DNA from: Branchiostoma belcheri
Taxonomy: Eukaryota; Chordata; Leptocardii; Amphioxiformes; Branchiostomatidae
NCBI RefSeq assembly: GCF_001625305.1
Contig: NW_017804020.1
Span: 7,590,855 to 7,654,854 of the forward strand
Direction: 5' to 3'
Length of the DNA: 64,000 nucleotides
In this document: in pieces, positions 52,893 through 62,391 of the stretch
Numbering within the stretch: position 1 is the first letter of the stretch
Layout: the number at the start of each line of letters is the position of its first letter
Position numbers and translations under genes: made by a program
The notes under the pieces: generated by a model
The model's database searches: none
What the model was told of the DNA's origin: nothing
What the model saw: the letters and a program-made list of their open reading frames with translations, nothing else

Positions 52893-53161
52893 AGCACGTT
52901 GGCAGAACATACTTATTTTACACCTGTGCGAAACCCGTAATGTATTTATTGTGCATAGCACTTCGGCAGAACGTCTCGCATGCATATAAGGTCGTATTTG
53001 TGCACATAAGGTTAACACTCCATTTGTAGTTTCCAAATGTTATATGGAAAAAAATATTGTCTGCCACAGGCAAAATTCTGATGCATCGATGACCAAAAAT
53101 CCAACGAAAACCGTATAAAACTGGGGTTTTGCGCAGGCGCAGTACGTTCTGCCGACGTGCT
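52893..53161. mobile_element. Q-family element with 9-bp flanking repeats
   Basis: AGCACGTTGGCAGAAC and the inverse GTTCTGCCGACGTGCT are the ends, 269 bp, with CTTTAGGTG at 52884-52892 and 53162-53170. Subterminal AAACCC(G/C) blocks are also inverted. Confidence 0.85.
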
Positions 53162-53265
53162 CTTTAGGTGTAACGTAACACACCATTTTTGTACAGTAAG
53201 TACAAGCATCTCCAGAATGCAATGTAGTATACTAGTATACAATCACACTTAAAGTAATCTGTTAC

Positions 53266-53343
53266 CTATGTTCTCTATGTAGAAGGCCTGTTGGTCTACT
53301 GAGGTTCCAGGCTTGATTCGTTCACACAGGTCTCTGAAAGCAT
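53266..53343 (-). CDS. LTBP-like gene, last TB domain, second exon
   Basis: A 26-codon phase 1-1 exon. It encodes DAFRDLCERIKPGTSVDQ, then QAFYIENIG, and supplies Cys8 of the last TB domain. The acceptor is tctgcag|AT and the donor is ATAG|GTAACA. The following intron (52829-53265) carries a Q element with 9-bp flanking repeats. Confidence 0.85.
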
Positions 53344-53794
53344 CTGCAGATTTAGGGAATGAAGAATAGCACTGCTCAAACCATCAGTGTTTGCAACTGT
53401 ATTATAGACAACATCCTTCACCAGCAATCAAACATTCAATACGGACACATACATGTACTGGTACGTCTAAAAATATATGACCTGAGATTGAGAACTTTAG
53501 ACACATTGGCTTTCTTCTATTGATTTAGTCAAATACCGTTAATGAAATCAGTATCTGAAATCTTTGGCCATTGATCGATCTGTCACCACAGTCGGGCTAG
53601 TACCTCGGGCAAAACGGAATACAACGCGTTCAAGTATTCTTCTATATAATATAATTTTTTTTTTTAAACCGAATTTAACGTCATTTTTCCCCTAACCGGG
53701 GGTTAGACGTGCTTGCACCAGGTACAAGTCTTTTTTTGAAGCAAGATTTTTACAGCTGGCTGCTCTTCCTAACGCCAACCCAAACCCTAGTAGG

Positions 53795-53963
53795 GCCAGG
53801 GTACCCTCTAACTGAGGGGGGAAATGCATGTTAAGTGCCTTTCCCAAGGGCACAACGTCTGGGTGCGATGTCTGGACATGTCTGGGTTCAACCCTGGGGA
53901 TTGAACCTGGGTCTTCTTGCTTGACAGTCGGACGCTCTATCCACTACACCACACAGACGCCAC
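53795..53963 (-). mobile_element. tRNA-derived SINE
   Basis: On the minus strand: GTGTGGTGTAGTGGATAGAG (A-box region), CAGGTTCAATCC (B box) and CCCTTGGGAAAGGCACTTAA (body). Confidence 0.7.
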
Positions 53964-54058
53964 TAAATATCCATATATATCTAATATTATAATATAATAT
54001 ATATGTAATACGGTAAAATGACAGAGAGAGAATATGATAAAAACAGAAGACATCTGAC

Positions 54059-54217
54059 CTGTGCCAAGCTTGGGGCAGAGTTGACAGTCCACCCCCCAGG
54101 CCTGAACATCACTGCGGCAGCAACACTGTGCACGGGTCATGTTGAATGGCAGGGCGTTGGAGCAGAACAGGTTGGGGCCGATCACACTGGTCCAGCAAAC
54201 TTCATGTTGTTCAAAAA
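54059..54217 (-). CDS. LTBP-like gene, last TB domain, first exon
   Basis: A 53-codon phase 1-1 exon with seven TB cysteines: EVC, LFC, QCCC, VDC and QLC. Between Cys6 and Cys7 there are only two residues (QL), so it lacks the dipeptide insert seen in the TB at 56978-57133. It carries an N-glycosylation site (NMT) just before the triple Cys. The acceptor is ttatcag|TT and the donor is ACAG|GTCAGA. Confidence 0.88.
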
Positions 54218-54239
54218 CTGATAAAATGAAGAAAACATC

Positions 54240-54500
54240 GATGAACTTTTCGAGCTGCAATTCCAACATTTAGGAGAGGATTTTTACACCTGAGCTATCA
54301 TCCATAGTGATGAATAACTGGTTAGACACCCTATATGTTCTGTCACACCTATATCATGTTCTGACACCCTTATGTTCAAACAATTCAACCTATGCTCTGA
54401 CAACTCTTACCCCTACATGCATGTATGTCAGGATGTACATGTAAGGGTGTCTGAACATAAGGGTATTGGAGCATAAAATGGAACATACACATAGGACTGT
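54240..54500. repeat. Hairpin of GACACCCTTATGTTC type
   Basis: ACACCCTTATGTTCAAACAA and AAGGGTGTCTGAACATAAGG are inverted. A related hairpin at 54960-55075 has CCAACACCCCTATGTTC and GTAGGGGTGTTGG. Confidence 0.55.
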
Positions 54501-54741
54501 CATCTGAGTTACTGCCTGGCATTTTTTTTAAAAGTTTCCAGGAAATGTAAAACCCACCAAGTTCTTTGCAAACAGTCAGTCCATAATCATGCAGCTTCTG
54601 GCATTTTGGTGACCGTCTATAACCTTTTTCAGGTCAGTACTGACCAGTTGTACTTCTTACAGAAGCTTCTACTTTGCAGTGTAGCAGTGACACCTAGCAG
54701 AAGTAGTCAGTACTGCAGTAAAAAAAAATGTAACTCCCTAC

Positions 54742-54906
54742 CATATGATGCTGCAGGAGGCTCCAGAGGCAATGTCAGCGGCCTCTCAATACACCTCTTC
54801 TTGGTTGGGTCCGGAATCTGGTTGCCGAGACAGTTGCACTCGTAGGAGCCGGGAAGGTTGAGACATGTTCCCGATCCACAGGGGAACTGGGCACATTCAT
54901 TGATAT
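54742..54906 (-). CDS. LTBP-like gene, EGF exon with linker
   Basis: A 55-codon phase 1-1 exon. It encodes DINECAQFPCGSGTC, then LNLPGSYECNCLGNQ and KKRC, followed by a linker rich in Pro and Leu (IERPLTLPLEPPAASYG) that leads into the second TB domain. The acceptor is tctacag|AT and the donor is TATG|GTAGGG. Confidence 0.88.
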
Positions 54907-54959
54907 CTGTAGAATAGATAAAGATCAAGGTAGGCGTGTATAAACTTTACATAATGATT

Positions 54960-55075
54960 AAACCTCTATATTCCAACACCCCTATGTTCCGACATCCCTC
55001 ACCCTAACCCACCGTTACGTGTATGTACAGAAGGTAAGTGGGCGATGGAACATTCATGTAGGGGTGTTGGAATAT
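54960..55075. repeat. Hairpin related to 54240-54500
   Basis: ATATTCCAACACCCCTA and TAGGGGTGTTGGAATAT form ~17-bp arms around a ~75-bp loop. Confidence 0.65.
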
Positions 55076-55139
55076 CATTTATTTAAATGACTGTCCGGCA
55101 GTCTGTCTTGATTATATATGTATGTAACGTTAGTACTAC

Positions 55140-55300
55140 TAGCACGTCAGCGTACTGTGCCTGCACAAAACCCATATTTTTCACAGTTTTCATTGGATGT
55201 TTGGTCAACATTGCATCAGAACTTTTTTCCGTTGCAGAGGATATATTTTCCACATTCATACTTTCTACACATCACCAAAGAATATACCATACAATGAGAA
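55140..55300 (-). mobile_element. Q-family fragment
   Basis: AGCACGTCAGCGTACTGTGC and CTGCACAAAACCCATAT match the Q right end in inverse. The left end is lost. Confidence 0.5.
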
Positions 55301-55424
55301 GTATTATCTAACTTATCCATCTACTATATTTCAGCACTAGATCACTGAGAAGCAATGCAGTTAAAAGAATTTAAAGAATAAAGAGGCATACTGGAAGTAT
55401 GTACGCTAAGTGTATTTGACTAAC

Positions 55425-55550
55425 CGGTGCATGTGAGTTCTTGCTCGTTGAGGAAATATCCAGCTGGACAAATGCACACGTAGCTGCCTGGAGTGTTCCT
55501 ACACATCGCATTGTTGCAGGGATTGTTGAACAAGTCACATTCATTTATAT
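55425..55550 (-). CDS. LTBP-like gene, calcium-binding EGF exon between TB domains
   Basis: A 42-codon phase 1-1 exon. It encodes DINECDLFNNPCNNAMC, then RNTPGSYVCICPAGY and LTCTG, with a full calcium-binding EGF signature. The acceptor is cttacag|AT and the donor is ACCG|GTTAGT. It is the first of two EGF modules separating the two TB domains, as in LTBPs. Confidence 0.9.
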
Positions 55551-55632
55551 CTGTAAGAAACACAAAAACAATCAGAAATATTCCATTGCTACATTTGAAG
55601 TTCCAAGAAAGTTGAAAGGACTTCACCTTAAT

Positions 55633-55900
55633 GGTGGCCTGCAAGCCCTTTTCCGTAGAGCGTGATCGGACGTTTTAATTCTACATAGAGCGTAGACGGA
55701 CCGCTGTAATTCAACGTAGAGTGTAATTGGCACATGTTGCATAGACCGTAATTCGCCGTTTTAGTTTACGTAATGCGCTGTAGCTACCCGCAATTTATTG
55801 TAAAGAGGAATGGGGGAGGCTTCTTGAATTCCATGTAATACGTAGCCGGCTCTCATAATTCAGCATAGAGCATTGTCAGGACCCCTCCATGCAGGCCTTC
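55633..55900 (-). mobile_element. G6 element in an LTBP intron
   Basis: GGTGGCCTGCAAGCCCTTTT to CTCCATGCAGGCCTTC, older than 59117-59329 by its many mismatches. Confidence 0.8.
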
Positions 55901-56481
55901 TGTAATGAACTCATGGTCAACAGAATTGGAGGAGGATGCTTGCTGCCAGTTATATGGATGCAGATGAATCTCTCTTTTTTGTTGTAGAGCCTTTGATAAC
56001 TTAGTATAAACACAATGAGGAAAAACGTGGGCATGGTAGCCTTGAAAAAGTGCACTTAGGTGCACCTGTTCCACCATGGCCTCCATGTACATAATATGTA
56101 TGTGGTAAATTGTAATAAATAAATAAATAAACAAGGATGCTTCTCCCTGGCTTAAAGCTATCGCATGGGCCCACCTATCACCTGACTGGATGCTTCTGAA
56201 TCAACAAATTATTAACCAGTGCCTGAGAATCCATTTTTGAAGAAGAGTGAGGCAGCTACTCTGAGTTCTGGTCTAAGTAGACATGCATGTCCCAAAAATG
56301 TACTTTTGGCTTATATAATTTTTATACATGTATACCGGTAGGCACCATCTTAGATAGCAATTCATTCACCTGATAGTTCACTTTGCATATTAAAAGCATT
56401 TTAAGCACTGGGCATGTAGAGTACAGTGATTGATGTGTAGACTTAGTACATGTATCTATGTGAAAAGATGATATTCCGTAC

Positions 56482-56556
56482 CTTCGATGTACATCTCATT
56501 ATTCTGGTCATGTTTCATCAGGAAGCCAGTCAAGGCACAGAGTTCCAGATATTCAG
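56482..56556 (-). CDS. LTBP-like gene, TB domain, second exon
   Basis: A 25-codon phase 1-1 exon that closes the TB domain begun in the previous exon. It encodes AEYLELCALTGFLMKHD, then QNNEMYIEG, and supplies Cys8. Vertebrate LTBP and fibrillin TB domains end with the same A-E-(Y/F)-x-x-(L/M)-C block, also commonly on a separate exon. The acceptor is atttcag|CT and the donor is GAAG|GTACGG. Confidence 0.88.
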
Positions 56557-56977
56557 CTGAAATCAAAGTAGAAACGTTTAGACCCTACCAGTGTTCTTGC
56601 TAGCCCAGAACTGTCCAAACTGGACCAAAATTTAATTTAAAAAGAAAAGATTTTCGAGGATATGAACTAGGGACTAGAACCACTGTCTCCTATTTTGGGG
56701 CCTTCAAGATTCAAGTTTATTTATTTTACCAGGGCATATCTCAGAACCATGAATCTGTTTTTAAGATATCCCTGGGCACATACAGTAAAAAACTACATTC
56801 ATAACAACAACAACACAATAATATACAAATAATGTTACAAACATGTACAGAGTGGTCAAGGGAATTATTACACATTTAGTTCAATCCGTTCCCAGGTTCA
56901 GTTCTACAGTCTGCTGTCCCTAGCTTCACTGCATACTTACTAAGTAATACGATCTGTCCACACACCTGCATTTCTAC

Positions 56978-57133
56978 CTGGACACATGAACAGCTCACAG
57001 GAGTCTCCCCATGCCACACCCAGGCTGCAGCAACACTCTTCTTTGGTGACGTTGAAGCCTGCAGCGTTTTCTCCGCACCCAAAGTCCAAATCCTTCGAAT
57101 CTGAGAAGCACTGTTTCCGCGACTGGGTCTGCT
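56978..57133 (-). CDS. LTBP-like gene, TB (8-Cys) domain, first exon
   Basis: A 52-codon phase 1-1 exon with seven of the eight TB cysteines: KQC, FGC, the triple CCC in KEECCCSLGVAWG, DSC and FMC. The sequence between Cys6 and Cys7 is ELFM, two residues longer than in fibrillin TB domains. In vertebrate LTBPs that bind the TGF-beta propeptide, a Phe-Pro dipeptide is inserted here; this protein has Phe-Met. The domain's position before EGF-EGF-TB-EGF-EGF is that of the propeptide-binding TB in human LTBP1. Binding itself is an inference. The acceptor is ctttcag|AG and the donor is CCAG|GTAGAA. Confidence 0.9.
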
Positions 57134-57177
57134 CTGAAAGACATCCACAATAACATCACGTCAAAAAAGGTCCCATT

Positions 57178-57453
57178 GGGGGCCTGCATGCCCTTTTCGG
57201 TAGAGTGTTTTAATCGGCCATTTTAATTCCACATAGGGCATACTAGATGGACTGCTCTAATTCAACGTAGAGCGTAATTGGTGCATTTTACGTAGAACGT
57301 AATTCTATTTTTATTCTACGTGATGCATTGTAGCTACCCATCGGCCAGAATTTATCATAATACGTAATGAGAAAGCTTCTTGAATTCAGCGTAATACGTA
57401 ACCGGCTCTCAAAATTTAGCGTAGAGCGTTGTCGGGACCCACCATGTAGGCCC
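57178..57453 (-). mobile_element. G6 element in an LTBP intron
   Basis: GGGGGCCTGCATGCCCTTTT to GGACCCACCATGTAGGCCC; starts 45 bp upstream of the acceptor of the TB exon. Confidence 0.8.
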
Positions 57454-57625
57454 ATTGGTATAGGACAACAGATATGATTTGGATTGAATATTTAACAAAC
57501 GTTACATGTTCAAGGGAATTAAATGATAAAGGAACTATGTAACATTAACATATGATTACAGCATGGACAAATACATGACATTATACTTGAAAAGGTTTAG
57601 GGCATTCTCTCAAGCATTTTCTTGG

Positions 57626-57850
57626 GGTCGTGTGGCAAAACGGTAGTGTTCGGCTCAGACCTAAGAGGTCCCGGGTTCGAATCCTGCCCAATGCCACCGA
57701 TCTTGTGCCCTTGGGAAAGGCACTTTACACGACTTTCCCCACTTCACTCAGGTGTAAATGAGTGCCTAGTTTCTGTTAGCGACGTCCCTCAGATAGGACG
57801 TTAAGTGGAGACCACACCCCATGTATAAGAAACCACCGCAGCTTGTACAC
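57626..57850 (+). mobile_element. tRNA-derived SINE
   Basis: A-box region TGGCAAAACGG, B box GGTTCGAATCC (57674-57684), then body CCCTTGGGAAAGGCACTTTA and CACTCAGGTGTAAATGAGT. This is the most complete copy of the family. Confidence 0.8.
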
Positions 57851-58069
57851 AAAACTGGTGTGTTTCGCCTAAAATGGCTTTTTACCGGTTATGCAAAACA
57901 AACAAGAGTTCCGAAATCTCATACCTCCATGAAATATGGGCTTGACATGTAAATTTCTTCTTTAATTATGCAAATGACCTCTACATAAACATAATAAATG
58001 CATCGTGATGTTAACTTTTTATTAACTTACACATGTTCCAAGTATGAAATTCCATCATTTACCACTAAT

Positions 58070-58310
58070 GATGGACCAGGACAAAAGATACAAAAAACGG
58101 AAGTTCTGCTGCAGTACCGAGGTCATCCACCAGGAGGCCCATTGACCTTGACCTTTGTCTTTCCAAGACTTACCAACATACCAAATATCATCACAATCCA
58201 TAAAGGCGTTCTGAAGTTATGCTGACCACAAAGTTGTGGAAACACAGACAGACACACACACAGACATAAGACACGCCAAAAACAATACCTCCATTTTTCA
58301 TGGAGGTAAC
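58070..58310 (+). repeat. GGAGGTA-family repeat
   Basis: Matches 1974-2230 in inverse: CGGAAGTTCTGCTGCAGTAC, GTTCTGAAGTTATGCTGACC, a short CACACA stretch, and the end palindrome CCTCCATTTTTCATGGAGG. Confidence 0.7.
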
Positions 58311-58332
58311 AAAACAAAACAAAGTATCCTAC

Positions 58333-58470
58333 CAGCCAGCCAAGCAGACACACATCTCTGTCTGTCCTCATCAAACACCAGGCCCTGCGTGCACACACAG
58401 GTGAAGTGTCCAGGGAGATTCTGACACACGGACTGCCCGCACGGGTTTCCAATGGTACACTCATCCACAT
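58333..58470 (-). CDS. LTBP-like gene, EGF exon before the first TB domain
   Basis: A 46-codon phase 1-1 exon. It encodes DVDECTIGNPCGQSVC, then QNLPGHFTCVCTQGL and QRCVSAWLAG. The acceptor is tttgcag|AT and the donor is GCTG|GTAGGA. The last few residues after Cys6 form a short linker into the TB domain encoded by the next exon. Confidence 0.88.
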
Positions 58471-58914
58471 CTGCAAACAACGTAAAAAAAACAACAACGT
58501 TTACAAACATTCTGATACAAAAACTTATTGTTTAGCAACAAATATATTGAAGTGTCACTTTCTGCATTTCTTGAATACAGGAATAAAAGATTTCTTTGCT
58601 GTCAGTGATATCATATTTTGTCATGTCAATTCTTGTTTGGAAACATATTAATGGTCTCTCTTTTGAAAATGTAGGTATCTTGTGTGTTTTTTTGCCCATC
58701 TTGTTTTTTGTAGATTTGGAGTCTACAGATGAATCCATCAACTTTGGTCAAAGCAGTCTTTCCCTTTTCTATTAATAATATCAACATATAGCGCACGTGA
58801 CGTTGTAGTGTACACTTAGGTTTCTCAAACTGTAAGTGACCTATTCACAACATAATTTATTCTGTAGTTTTGAACCTTAGAAAAACAATGCAACCACTTC
58901 AAACTTGTTTGGAG

Positions 58915-59116
58915 TAGCGTGTGTAGTCCAGTGGTTAGCGATCCTGCCTCTGGACTAAGAGGTTGGGAGTTCGAATCCCGGCTGATGTCGCTTACCCGAC
59001 ATGCACGCTACTGTTTAGGGTCGCAGTCCTTGAACGGGACGTTAACCGTGGTCCACTGTTCATTGTGCTTGTCGAAAAGAGCTAGGGGAATTTACCCGGT
59101 ACAATGAACCTGTAAA
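58915..59116 (+). mobile_element. tRNA-derived SINE, second type
   Basis: TAGTCCAGTGGTTAGCGATC and GGGAGTTCGAATCCC are A- and B-box regions. The body (CGGGACGTTAACCGTGGTCC) differs from the 57626 type. It ends at TGTAAA, which the G6 element to its right duplicated on insertion. Confidence 0.7.
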
Positions 59117-59329
59117 GGGGGCCCGCAAGCCCTTTTCCGTAGAGCGTAATCGGCCGTTTTTATTCTACGTAGAGCGTAGACGGACCGCTCTTCGCATTTT
59201 GCGTAGAGCGTATTCGCCGTTTTAATTCTACGTAATACATTGTAGCCACTTGGAATTTATCGTAAAGCGTAATAGAGGGTTTCCGAATTCAGCGTAGAGC
59301 GTTGTCGGGACCCCCCCTTACAGGCCCTC
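59117..59329 (-). mobile_element. G6 element with exact 6-bp flanks
   Basis: GGGGGCCCGCAAGCCCTTTT to CCTTACAGGCCCTC, 213 bp, with TGTAAA at 59111-59116 and 59330-59335. Confidence 0.9.
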
Positions 59330-59418
59330 TGTAAATACTGTACATAGCGTCTGAGTGTCTTCTCTGTCACGACCAGTGGAAGATTAGCTCTTCAAGGAGC
59401 TAAACTGGATCGAGATCA

Positions 59419-59580
<162 letters not shown>

Positions 59581-60207
59581 TCACATTGCATCATCACCCA
59601 TCCTGGCTGCCAATCAAAATTACCAGTTCAACCAATGACAGCATTCTAATCAACTGCCCGACCAATGAGTGAGCGGCTGCATGTCCGTCACGCCCGTTAC
59701 GTCGCACGGGTGGGCGGGGCTATGGGATTATTATAAACTATATAGTTCAATCAATGACCCCATCGAATCAACTCTTTTGTTAATACAATCTACTGCATCA
59801 TGCTAATGTCAAAAGGCTCGACAACAGCATCATTGAAATGGCCAAAACAAGGCCGCCGATAGAGCATGTTGATTAGGTCAGTTAAATTTTCTGGGACACG
59901 CGTACTCCGTATAATAAATGAAACACCTTTATTATTATTTATGCTCTTACAAGCGAAGTACAGGTCGTGTATAAAGATAGAGATATCTTACTAGAGTATA
60001 CAAAATTTACAGATTCTGACAGACTATAATGTACTACTACTACTTTGTTCACCAAAACAGATCACTCGCCTTGATGGCAACAGGAGGAACTGCAATAAAA
60101 ACTTACCTTCGCCTTCGTTGCAGCTGGGCGATAAAGACGATGAATGGAAGTATAGGGACAGGGTCAGTATTAAGGTACGAGACCTTGACACAAACAAGTT
60201 CATTTAC

Positions 60208-60333
60208 CGAGACATTGTGTCCGCGATGCATCGGAGCGATAGCCTCTGTCGCAGATGCAAACATACGAGCCTTGGCTGTTGTGGCAGCGGCCGTTGGGAC
60301 AGAGTGTAGGGTCGAGTTGGCACTCGTCTTCAT
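60208..60333 (-). CDS. LTBP-like gene, calcium-binding EGF exon
   Basis: A 42-codon phase 1-1 exon. It encodes DEDECQLDPTLCPNGRC, then HNSQGSYVCICDRGY and SRTQCLG. Six cysteines and the calcium-binding motif are complete. The acceptor is ttccacag|AT and the donor is CTCG|GTAAAT. It closely resembles the exon at 61014-61145 (same C-x5-LC-x-NG-x-C spacing), which suggests tandem exon duplication in the gene's history. Confidence 0.9.
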
Positions 60334-60495
60334 CTGTGGAAGAGATTAGTAGATCCCATGTGTTTGACACAGAAACACCAGTACAATGTATCACATATTG
60401 CACTTGCGAATCGCAACTAGAAAGTGATAATTACTTTTGCAGATTGACCCTTTCGCAGGAGAATGATTCCCTCCCATTGCCGTGTCAAGTACCGG

Positions 60496-60797
60496 AAGCT
60501 CCTGTCACACATAGTCCGACCATGGCCCGACCTTCTCAGGACCATGGTTGGGAGACAATCGTGAGCAAGGCCATCTGTGGTTGGGAGTTGGTCGGCAAGT
60601 TTGTCTTGTAGTCTTTAAAGTTGTTTGCGCCGGTTGACTATAAATTTGGAGAACTGAAGTCGGAAAAGTAAGTCACTCTGCTTGGATGAGGATGGATGTT
60701 GGACAGGACGGTTTCCAGGCTACTCCCAACCCGATCTTAGTTGTGAGGTGGTCGGGCGCAAAGTCTTTGGAGGGTCCTGAATGTGTGACAGGGGCTT
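60496..60797. mobile_element. Short TIR element (AAGCYCCTGTCACACA ends)
   Basis: AAGCTCCTGTCACACA and the inverse TGTGTGACAGGGGCTT are 16-bp ends. The interior has repeated GGTCGG/CCGACC and CCATGGTTGGGAG-type words. Confidence 0.6.
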
Positions 60798-61013
60798 TCC
60801 TCACACCGATGAGTACATGCGACAGCCGTACAACAATGCACATGCGGAAGGCGATTGGCCTTCTTCACTCATCAATGTCATCTGAAAGTCGGAGTGCCTG
60901 TTCAGGTCATGATGGCAGATAACTACTTGAACAAAACTTTTTCTGTTGTTGTTGTTGGCGTCTAAATAAAGCACACTAGATGTCTGCGTAGTAGAGCCAT
61001 ATGCATGTCTTAC

Positions 61014-61145
61014 CCAAGCATTGAGTCATCGTGTCGTCTGTCTTATAGCCGGGGTCGCATTTACACACGAAGGATCCCCGTGTGTTGATACATTCTCCAT
61101 TCTGACAAAGAGTTGGATCAATCCTACATTCATTGATCTCCTCCT
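61014..61145 (-). CDS. LTBP-like gene, calcium-binding EGF exon
   Basis: A 44-codon phase 1-1 exon. It encodes EEINECRIDPTLCQNGEC followed by INTRGSFVCKCDPGY and a final Cys in TQCLG, giving six cysteines. The acceptor is ttttcag|AGGAG and the donor is TTGG|GTAAGA. The D/N-x-(D/N)-E-C start and the N-T-x-G-S-F/Y motif mark calcium binding, typical of the central EGF array of LTBPs and fibrillins. Confidence 0.88.
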
Positions 61146-61297
61146 CTGAAAACGTACAAAAAAAATAGCAGCAAACAGAATTAAGTACAATGGATTATAT
61201 ATATTTTCTATATTCCGAAACATGCAATCACAAGACGTGGTGACGGCACACTCAAGTTTTTTCAACTTATATTAATGCCGCCACCAACACAGGGACA

Positions 61298-61445
61298 GTA
61301 CAATACTCATCTACACCTGAGCGAAGTGAGGAAAGTCGTGTAAAGTGCCTTTCCCAAGGGCACAAGATCGGTGGCATGTCAGGACTCGAACCCGGGGCCT
61401 CTGGTTCCGAATCGAGAACGCTGCCGCTACGCCACACGACCCCAC
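61298..61445 (-). mobile_element. tRNA-derived SINE
   Basis: On the minus strand: GTGTGGCGTAGCGGCAGCGT, GGGTTCGAGTCCTGAC and CCCTTGGGAAAGGCACTTTA; same family as 57626-57850. Confidence 0.78.
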
Positions 61446-61596
61446 ACAATGGATTATATTTGACTTTAGAACAAATTCTGAGCCACACGCAAAGCTGACG
61501 TTCTCTGACTTAATGTCTTGAGCAAACAAACAAGTTATCTTAAAGGTTTGTGGGTGAATGGTAAAATCTATTGGTAAAGCAGTTAAGTTTAAAATA

Positions 61597-62133
61597 AAAA
61601 CATCCAATGCAATTTCATGGCGGCAAAACGAAAAATACGCTGGATCAGGAAATCCTTCTGATATTGGCACTTACTGACATTTCTTAACACTTTTTTGTCA
61701 TGATCTCATACTTCAACCCCCGAAATAAGCTACGTGAAGTGTACCTTTTATTTTTTGGATACCGCCTATAAATAGCTCGAACTATAAAAAAAGACAAGCA
61801 ACCGTTTTCTTCAGCTATATCGTATTTTTGCCTCGCAGATATCAGTATGCTATGGGATAGGATTGATTCAACTTACTACATTAAAAGAATGACCAGAATA
61901 TTGTTGTTGTTTTTTCTAAATTTAATAATGTTTCGCAGTTTGGCCGTTCCTTTGGTGTTTGTTTCGGAAAAGTCGCAAATTAAAGCCTTTCCTTTTTCCG
62001 GCCAAACTGTGTTTGTTTCTTTTTATGATTCCCGAGTTTTTGTAGGATAATTTGGGAAAAATTGACCATTGGTAATTTTTGTTCTTTGAAACTGCCGTTT
62101 TGCCTCCCTGGAATTGCATTGGATGCCTTTGAA
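61597..62133 (+). mobile_element. W-family element
   Basis: CATCCAATGCAATTTCATGG and CGGCAAAAC at the left are inverted at the right as GTTTTGCCTCCCTGGAATTG and CATTGGATG. The ends are ~33 bp long, and the element is ~537 bp. Confidence 0.75.
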
Positions 62134-62262
62134 GGTGAGGTATACGGAAAAGGACACTGTAAGTTGTAGCTGGAGCTCAGTGCTGAAGTAGTCGCGTGTT
62201 CGTGTGTTAGTGTCCACCGCTGCGCCACGCCTGGCTAGTTTCTTTCTATACTTACGACCCAC

Positions 62263-62391
62263 CGATGCAAGCTTTGGTGTTGTCGCCGTGATGTCTATAC
62301 CCTGCCGAACACATACAGTAGTAACTCCCCATAAAGTTGAGACATTGGTTGGGGCTGGTACAGGTTGTCTGAGATGGGCACTCGTCTAAGT
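62263..62391 (-). CDS. LTBP-like gene, EGF exon (first seen in window)
   Basis: A 43-codon phase 1-1 exon on the minus strand. It encodes a calcium-binding EGF module from DLDECPSQTTC to CMCSAGYRHH and a last Cys near KACI. It has six cysteines and the D-x-D-E-C plus NFMGSYYC calcium signature. The acceptor is ctatcag|AC. The donor is ATCG|GTGGGT, chosen because it keeps phase 1; a GTAAGT a few bases further would break the phase. This is the most upstream exon I can read. The N-terminal half of the gene must lie beyond 64000. Confidence 0.8.

Noticed and set aside
57626-57700. tRNA genes at the heads of the SINEs (also 58915, 61445, 53963)
   Set aside because: A- and B-box motifs are present, but a cloverleaf with proper arms is not, and SINE bodies follow directly.
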